A stretch of 17,999 bases of DNA, taken from contig CBFGSX010000021.1 in NCBI GenBank assembly GCA_965651535.1, positions 1-17,999 on the forward strand, in the 5' to 3' direction. This stretch comes from JAQGJA01 sp965651535 (GTDB taxonomy: Bacteria; Pseudomonadota; Alphaproteobacteria; Micavibrionales; SZUA-601). The position numbers and the translations under genes are program-made. The notes below the pieces were generated by a model. The model saw only the letters and a list, made by a program, of their open reading frames with translations, searched no databases and had not been told where the DNA came from. Shown here piece after piece: positions 13,962-17,999 of this stretch; position 1 is the first letter of the stretch; each line of letters opens with the position of its first letter.

Positions 13962-16106
13962 ATGGCCGAGAACGCGCCAGCCGCCCCGACTGCCCCAGCC
14001 GCCGCGCCAAATTTGAACGCGGACGCGCCGCTTGGCGGTTTCGCCGGGCGTTTTCAGGGGATTCTGGCCAACAAGGATCTGATCCTGCCGATTTTCGTCG
14101 TCTGCATCGTGGTGGCGATGGTGCTGCCGATGCCGACATGGCTTCTGGATTTTTCGCTGTCCATCTCCATCACGCTGTCGGTCTTGATCCTGATGACGGT
14201 GATGTTCATCGAAAAGCCGCTGGATTTGTCGGCTTTCCCGACGATTTTGCTGTTAACGACATCGCTGCGTTTGGCGCTGAATATTGCTTCGACGCGCCTG
14301 ATCCTTGCGGGCGGACATACGGGTACGGATGCCGCGGGCCATGTAATCGAAGCCTTTGGCGGCTTTATCATGGGCGGAAATTTTGTCATCGGGATCATCG
14401 TGTTCTCGATCCTGATTATCATCAATTTCGTCGTCATCACCAAGGGCTCGGGCCGTATCGCCGAGGTTGCGGCACGGTTTAGTTTGGATGCCATGCCGGG
14501 CAAGCAGATGGCGATCGACGCGGATTTATCCGCCGGTCTGATCGACGAAAATGAAGCACGCACCCGCCGCAAAGAGCTGGAGAACGAAAGCTCGTTCTTC
14601 GGAGCGATGGACGGTGCGGCAAAATTTGTCCGCGGCGATGCGATTGCCGGGATTCTGATTACGCTCATCAACATTGTCGGCGGCATCATTATCGGCGTGG
14701 TGCAGCATGATCTGTCCATGTCGGAATCGGCGCATAATTATACCAGCCTGACGGTCGGCGACGGTCTTGTCACGCAGATTCCCGCGCTGATCGTGTCGGT
14801 GGCGGCGGGTCTGATGGTGTCCAAGGCGGGCACGACCGGGCCGACGGAAAAAGCCATCGTCGTGCAGCTGGGCCGCCATCCGAAGGCTTTGGGCATTTCA
14901 TCGGGCATGATGGCCATCATGGCGTTGATGCCGGGTATTCCTTTCGTGCCGTTTGCAGCGCTGGCGTTAATAACGGGCGGCGCGGCCTATTACCTGCCTC
15001 TGGTACGCGAAAAGGAAAAAGCCAAACAGGTCGCCGAGGAAAAGGTCACGCAAGCCAAGGCGCCGGTTGCCGAGGCAACGGTCGGCTCAATGCTGGCGAT
15101 GGATCTTGTGCGCGTCGAGCTGGGCTACGGCTTGCTGCCTCTGGTCAGCACGGGTGAGGGCAACCGCCTGACCGAACAGGTCAAGGGTCTGCGCAAGCAA
15201 ATGGCGGCGGAATTGGGCTTTGTCCTGCCCTCGGTGCGTATTCAGGATCACCTGCAACTGCCGCCCAACGCCTATCGGGTGTTGATCAAGGAAATCGTCG
15301 CGGGCGAGGGCGAAGTGCGCCCGAACATGATGCTGTGCATGGATCCCAAAGGTCAGCCCATTACCCTGCCGGGCGAGCGCACCAAGGAGCCGACTTTCGG
15401 CCTGCCGGCCATGTGGGTCGACAAGCGCCACCGCGAGGAAGCGCATTTCCGCGGCTATACCGTTGTCGATCCGCAAACGGTCATCACGACGCATCTGACC
15501 GAGGTAATCAAGGATTATATGCCGGAATTGCTTTCTTATGCCGAGACGCAGAAACTGCTCGACGAGATGGACAGTTCGGCGCAGAAACTGGTGTCCGATT
15601 TGATCCCGTCGCAGATTTCTCTGACGGGCGTGCAGCGCGTCCTGCAAAACCTGTTGGCGGAGCGTGTCTCGATCCGCGATTTGCAGACCATTCTCGAGGG
15701 CATTTCCGAAGCCGCATCCCAGACCAAGAATTTGACGCTGATCACCGAACACGTGCGCGGACGCCTCGCGCGCCAGCTTTGCGACGCGCATACAGGCGGC
15801 AACGGTTTGCTGTCGCTGGTGGTGCTGTCGCCCGAGTGGGAACAAATCTTCTCGGAGTCGCTGATCGGCAGCGGCGAGGAAAAACAACTGGCCCTGCCGC
15901 CCAGCCAGTTGCAGCAATTTATCGCCCGCCTGAATCAGGTTTTCGAAGAACAGGCGAAACTGGGCGAAACCCCGGTGCTGCTGACCAGCCCGATGACGCG
16001 GCCTTATGTCCGTTCCATCGTCGAGCGCATCCGCCCGGCCCAGGTCGTCATGTCCCAGTCCGAAATTCATTCCAAGGCGCGTATTAAAACCGTCGCCCAA
16101 CTATGA
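13962..16106 (+). CDS. flhA: FlhA, flagellar type III export gate protein
   Basis: The 714-residue length is usual for FlhA. After an Ala/Pro-rich N-terminal tail (about 1-25) come eight predicted membrane helices. The family signature is the LRLALNIASTRLILAGGH region, followed by the cytoplasmic loop VAARFSLDAMPGKQMAIDAD with its conserved Asp. The C-terminal cytoplasmic domain (about 370-714) has DLVRVELGYGLLPLV, the VRIQDHLQLPPNAYRVLIKE stretch and the GYTVVDPQTVITTHLTEVIK stretch. FlhA forms the nine-part gate that receives export substrates. AAAGGAA lies before the ATG. The gap to flbD is 15 bases, the longest inside this operon. Confidence 0.98.
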   Translation: MAENAPAAPTAPAAAPNLNADAPLGGFAGRFQGILANKDLILPIFVVCIVVAMVLPMPTWLLDFSLSISITLSVLILMTVMFIEKPLDLSAFPTILLLTTSLRLALNIASTRLILAGGHTGTDAAGHVIEAFGGFIMGGNFVIGIIVFSILIIINFVVITKGSGRIAEVAARFSLDAMPGKQMAIDADLSAGLIDENEARTRRKELENESSFFGAMDGAAKFVRGDAIAGILITLINIVGGIIIGVVQHDLSMSESAHNYTSLTVGDGLVTQIPALIVSVAAGLMVSKAGTTGPTEKAIVVQLGRHPKALGISSGMMAIMALMPGIPFVPFAALALITGGAAYYLPLVREKEKAKQVAEEKVTQAKAPVAEATVGSMLAMDLVRVELGYGLLPLVSTGEGNRLTEQVKGLRKQMAAELGFVLPSVRIQDHLQLPPNAYRVLIKEIVAGEGEVRPNMMLCMDPKGQPITLPGERTKEPTFGLPAMWVDKRHREEAHFRGYTVVDPQTVITTHLTEVIKDYMPELLSYAETQKLLDEMDSSAQKLVSDLIPSQISLTGVQRVLQNLLAERVSIRDLQTILEGISEAASQTKNLTLITEHVRGRLARQLCDAHTGGNGLLSLVVLSPEWEQIFSESLIGSGEEKQLALPPSQLQQFIARLNQVFEEQAKLGETPVLLTSPMTRPYVRSIVERIRPAQVVMSQSEIHSKARIKTVAQL

Positions 16107-16117
16107 TATAAGAGCTT

Positions 16118-17134
16118 ATGCGCCTTAAAACATTCACCGGTTCCTCGATGAACGACGTCATGGCCCAGATTAAGCGTGAACTGGGCGAGGACGCCGTGAT
16201 CGTCAGCTCGCGCACGCTCGAGGAGGGCGGGATGCGCGTCACCGCCGCCGTGGACGAGGAGCCTCTGCGTGATCCGGTCGAAGCCTTGGTGGACGGGATC
16301 GAGGATCCCGCGCTGCTGTTCGGCGGCATACGCGATTACGGCGATCTGCCCGATCCCGATCTTGACAACAAGGTCGAGCGCATCAGCAAGGCTTTGTTGT
16401 GGCACCGCGTGCCGGCGGATTTGCACGACCGTATCGTGACTGCAGCCGAGCAGTCGAAAAATGCGGGCGATGCGCGCGCCGTGCTGGCCGAGACGTTCGA
16501 ACAGGTTTTCCGTTTTCATCCGCTCGAGGCCAAGCCTTTTGAGACGCCGCTCATGCTGGTAGGGCAGCCGGGCGCGGGCAAAACCACGACGATTGCCAAG
16601 ATCGCCGCGCGCGGCGTGATGGAGAATCTGAAGCCCGCCGTCATCACCGCCGATACGGTGCGCGCAGGGGGCGTCGAGCAACTGGCGGCCTTTACCAAGG
16701 TGCTGAAGTTGGAGCTGGCCAAGGTCAATTCGCCCGACCAACTCAAGGATGCGCTCAACGACAATAAAAAATCGGATCAGATTCTGGTCGATTGCCCCGG
16801 CGTCAACGCCTTTGACGCCGCGTCGATGAAAGAATTGCACGCTTTTGTGAAATCATCGTCGATGGAGCTGATCGTGGCGCTTTCCGGCGGCATGGATGTC
16901 GAAGAGAGCGCTGAAGTCGCGCGCGCATTTGCGGTGCTGGGTGCGCGTTCGATCATCCCGACGCGCCTCGATATCAGCCGCCGCCTGGGCGGCATTCTGG
17001 CCGCCGCCGATCAGGCCGGGCTGGCTTTTGCCGGCATGGGCCACAAGGCCGACATCGCTACCGGTTTCGCGCCGCTTGACGCGAAAACGCTCGCCGCCCT
17101 TATTCTGCCTCCCACCAAGGAGAAAGCACGATGA
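16118..17134 (+). CDS. flhF: FlhF, SRP-type GTPase for flagellar placement
   Basis: The 338-residue protein begins MRLKTFTGSSMNDVMAQIKR, the FlhF B-domain start. A short linker and N domain precede an SRP-like GTPase domain (about 143-338) with G1 GQPGAGKT (149-156), G2 DTVRAGGVEQL (179-189), G3 DCPG (225-228) and G4 TRLD (282-285). FlhF recruits early flagellar parts to the cell pole in many polar flagellates. It is shorter than gammaproteobacterial FlhF (over 400 residues) because the B-N linker is short. G3 is unusual: DTAGR of SRP GTPases is DCPGV here. Its stop overlaps the flhG start (ATGA), as is common for this pair. Confidence 0.93.
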   Translation: MRLKTFTGSSMNDVMAQIKRELGEDAVIVSSRTLEEGGMRVTAAVDEEPLRDPVEALVDGIEDPALLFGGIRDYGDLPDPDLDNKVERISKALLWHRVPADLHDRIVTAAEQSKNAGDARAVLAETFEQVFRFHPLEAKPFETPLMLVGQPGAGKTTTIAKIAARGVMENLKPAVITADTVRAGGVEQLAAFTKVLKLELAKVNSPDQLKDALNDNKKSDQILVDCPGVNAFDAASMKELHAFVKSSSMELIVALSGGMDVEESAEVARAFAVLGARSIIPTRLDISRRLGGILAAADQAGLAFAGMGHKADIATGFAPLDAKTLAALILPPTKEKAR

Positions 17135-17928
17135 CCACCGAAGTCAAAGATCAGCCGCTTCCGAAAACCGTGCGCCCGAAACCGACTTTCCGCGCCGACA
17201 ACATTATTGCCGTTGCCTCGGGCAAGGGCGGCGTGGGCAAGACGTGGTTTTCCGTGACTTTGGCCCATGCCTTGGCCAGACAGAACAAGAAAATCCTGTT
17301 GTTCGACGGGGATTTCGGTCTGGCGAATATCGACGTGCAGCTGGGCCTGACGCCGCAGCACGATTTGCGCGCCGTAATCGACGGCACCATGCCGATGAGC
17401 CGCGCGGTAACAAAAAACGCCGAGACGGGTTTCGATATGCTGGTCGGGCAAAGCGGTACGGGCAGTCTGGCGACCATGCCGCTTGAGACGGTGATCAAAC
17501 TGCGTGACGAGTTGGTGGCGTTGGCGCCGCAATATGACCGCATCGTCATTGATTTGGGCGCGGGCGTCGACCGCATGGTGCGTATTCTGGCGAGCGCTGC
17601 CAAAGTGGTTTATATCGTCGTCAATGACGAGCCGACTTCGCTGACGGATGCGTATGCGTTTATTAAGCTGACGCACGCGGCGGGTCTGGCCGATACGATC
17701 AAGATCGTCGTCAACGAGGTTCCTGCGCGTTCCGACGGCGAGAAAGTCTATGAAACCCTGGCCAAGGCGTGCAATAATTTCCTCAAATTCCGGCCCGATC
17801 TGGCGGGGATTGTGCGTTACGATCGAATGGTTCCGGATGCAATCCGCAACCAGACGCCGCTTTTGACGCGCCATCCGAATTGCAATGCCGCCTTTGACGT
17901 CGAAGTGATCGCGAAAACGGTTTTGTGA
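17131..17928 (+). CDS. flhG: FlhG/FleN, MinD-like ATPase controlling flagellar number
   Basis: The 265-residue protein is a MinD/ParA-class ATPase. It has the deviant Walker A KGGVGKT (32-38, with the signature Lys32), FDGDFGLANIDVQLGL, the switch region around YDRIVIDLGAG, and the VVNDEPTSLTDAYAFIKL segment seen in FlhG/FleN rather than in septation MinD. It limits flagellar number, working with FlhF, which is encoded just before it with a four-base overlap. The N-terminus contains Asp7-Gln8 and an Arg at 15, loosely like the DQAxxLR activating motif of other FlhG proteins. I see no clear C-terminal amphipathic membrane helix. A further gene starts at its stop codon (TGATG). Confidence 0.92.
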   Translation: MTTEVKDQPLPKTVRPKPTFRADNIIAVASGKGGVGKTWFSVTLAHALARQNKKILLFDGDFGLANIDVQLGLTPQHDLRAVIDGTMPMSRAVTKNAETGFDMLVGQSGTGSLATMPLETVIKLRDELVALAPQYDRIVIDLGAGVDRMVRILASAAKVVYIVVNDEPTSLTDAYAFIKLTHAAGLADTIKIVVNEVPARSDGEKVYETLAKACNNFLKFRPDLAGIVRYDRMVPDAIRNQTPLLTRHPNCNAAFDVEVIAKTVL

Positions 17929-17999
17929 TGACCGATGGGAAGATCCCCTCTTTCCTGAACGCTTTTCTGTCTCCGCAAAACGCGCCCGAGGCCAAGCCC
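17928..17999 (+). CDS. Start of an unidentified gene, cut by window edge
   Basis: The ATG overlaps the flhG stop by one base (TGATG) and opens a frame of 24 codons that continues past the edge: MTDGKIPSFLNAFLSPQNAP, then EAKP. The tight overlap with flhG is the main evidence that it is real and part of the same operon. The fragment shows no signal peptide or membrane helix and is too short to assign. It could be another flagellar assembly or regulatory gene, or something unrelated. Confidence 0.55.
   Translation, partial: MTDGKIPSFLNAFLSPQNAPEAKP

Noticed and set aside
15087..16100. Minus-strand open frame of 337 codons in flhA
   Set aside because: FlhA is unmistakable over this span; the reverse frame is a codon-bias shadow.

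Overview
The window looks like the chromosome of a flagellated alphaproteobacterium of moderately high GC. The pointers are an alphaproteobacterial-type initiator tRNA, a cysteine-free Fur, a FlbD-type sigma-54 activator in the fliF operon (the Caulobacter fliF-fliG-flbE-fliN-flbD order), a TipF-like EAL protein, and a possible CtrA box upstream of fliF. I cannot name the genus from this sequence alone.

Left part (1-4211). A minus-strand pair, fur and a truncated CPA2-type cation:proton antiporter, runs off the left edge; the two genes abut with no gap. The initiator tRNA gene lies divergently on the plus strand behind a good sigma-70 promoter. Next come a membrane-anchored, degenerate EAL-domain protein (TipF-like, preceded by a sigma-54-like -24/-12 site) and a YejA-like family 5 solute-binding protein. 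Those two genes overlap by 53 bases.

Middle (4212-7699). hflK-hflC on the minus strand encode the FtsH-associated SPFH membrane complex and are divergent from mrp/apbC, an Fe-S carrier ATPase. The solute-binding gene and hflC are convergent and abut stop to stop. A small minus-strand gene of unknown function with FlaG-like features lies between mrp and the flagellar operon.

Right part (7988-17999). One tightly packed plus-strand flagellar operon holds fliF (MS ring), fliG and fliN (switch), fliH (export regulator), a PomA-type motA (stator), flbD (sigma-54 activator), flhA (export gate), flhF and flhG (placement and number control). A 24-codon start of another gene is cut by the right edge. 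No gap between these genes exceeds 15 bases and several overlap, so they are probably cotranscribed and translationally coupled. They cover the early basal body, the regulator that usually reads out basal body assembly, and the polar placement pair.

No stretch of more than 300 bases lacks a gene. The largest gap, 7700-7987, separates the small FlaG-like gene from fliF; it holds a near-perfect 14-base direct repeat and a CtrA-like box. I saw no insertion sequence, CRISPR array, prophage or attachment site. The content is mostly core alphaproteobacterial, so the more interesting points are regulatory signals and departures from family consensus rather than a wholly new system.
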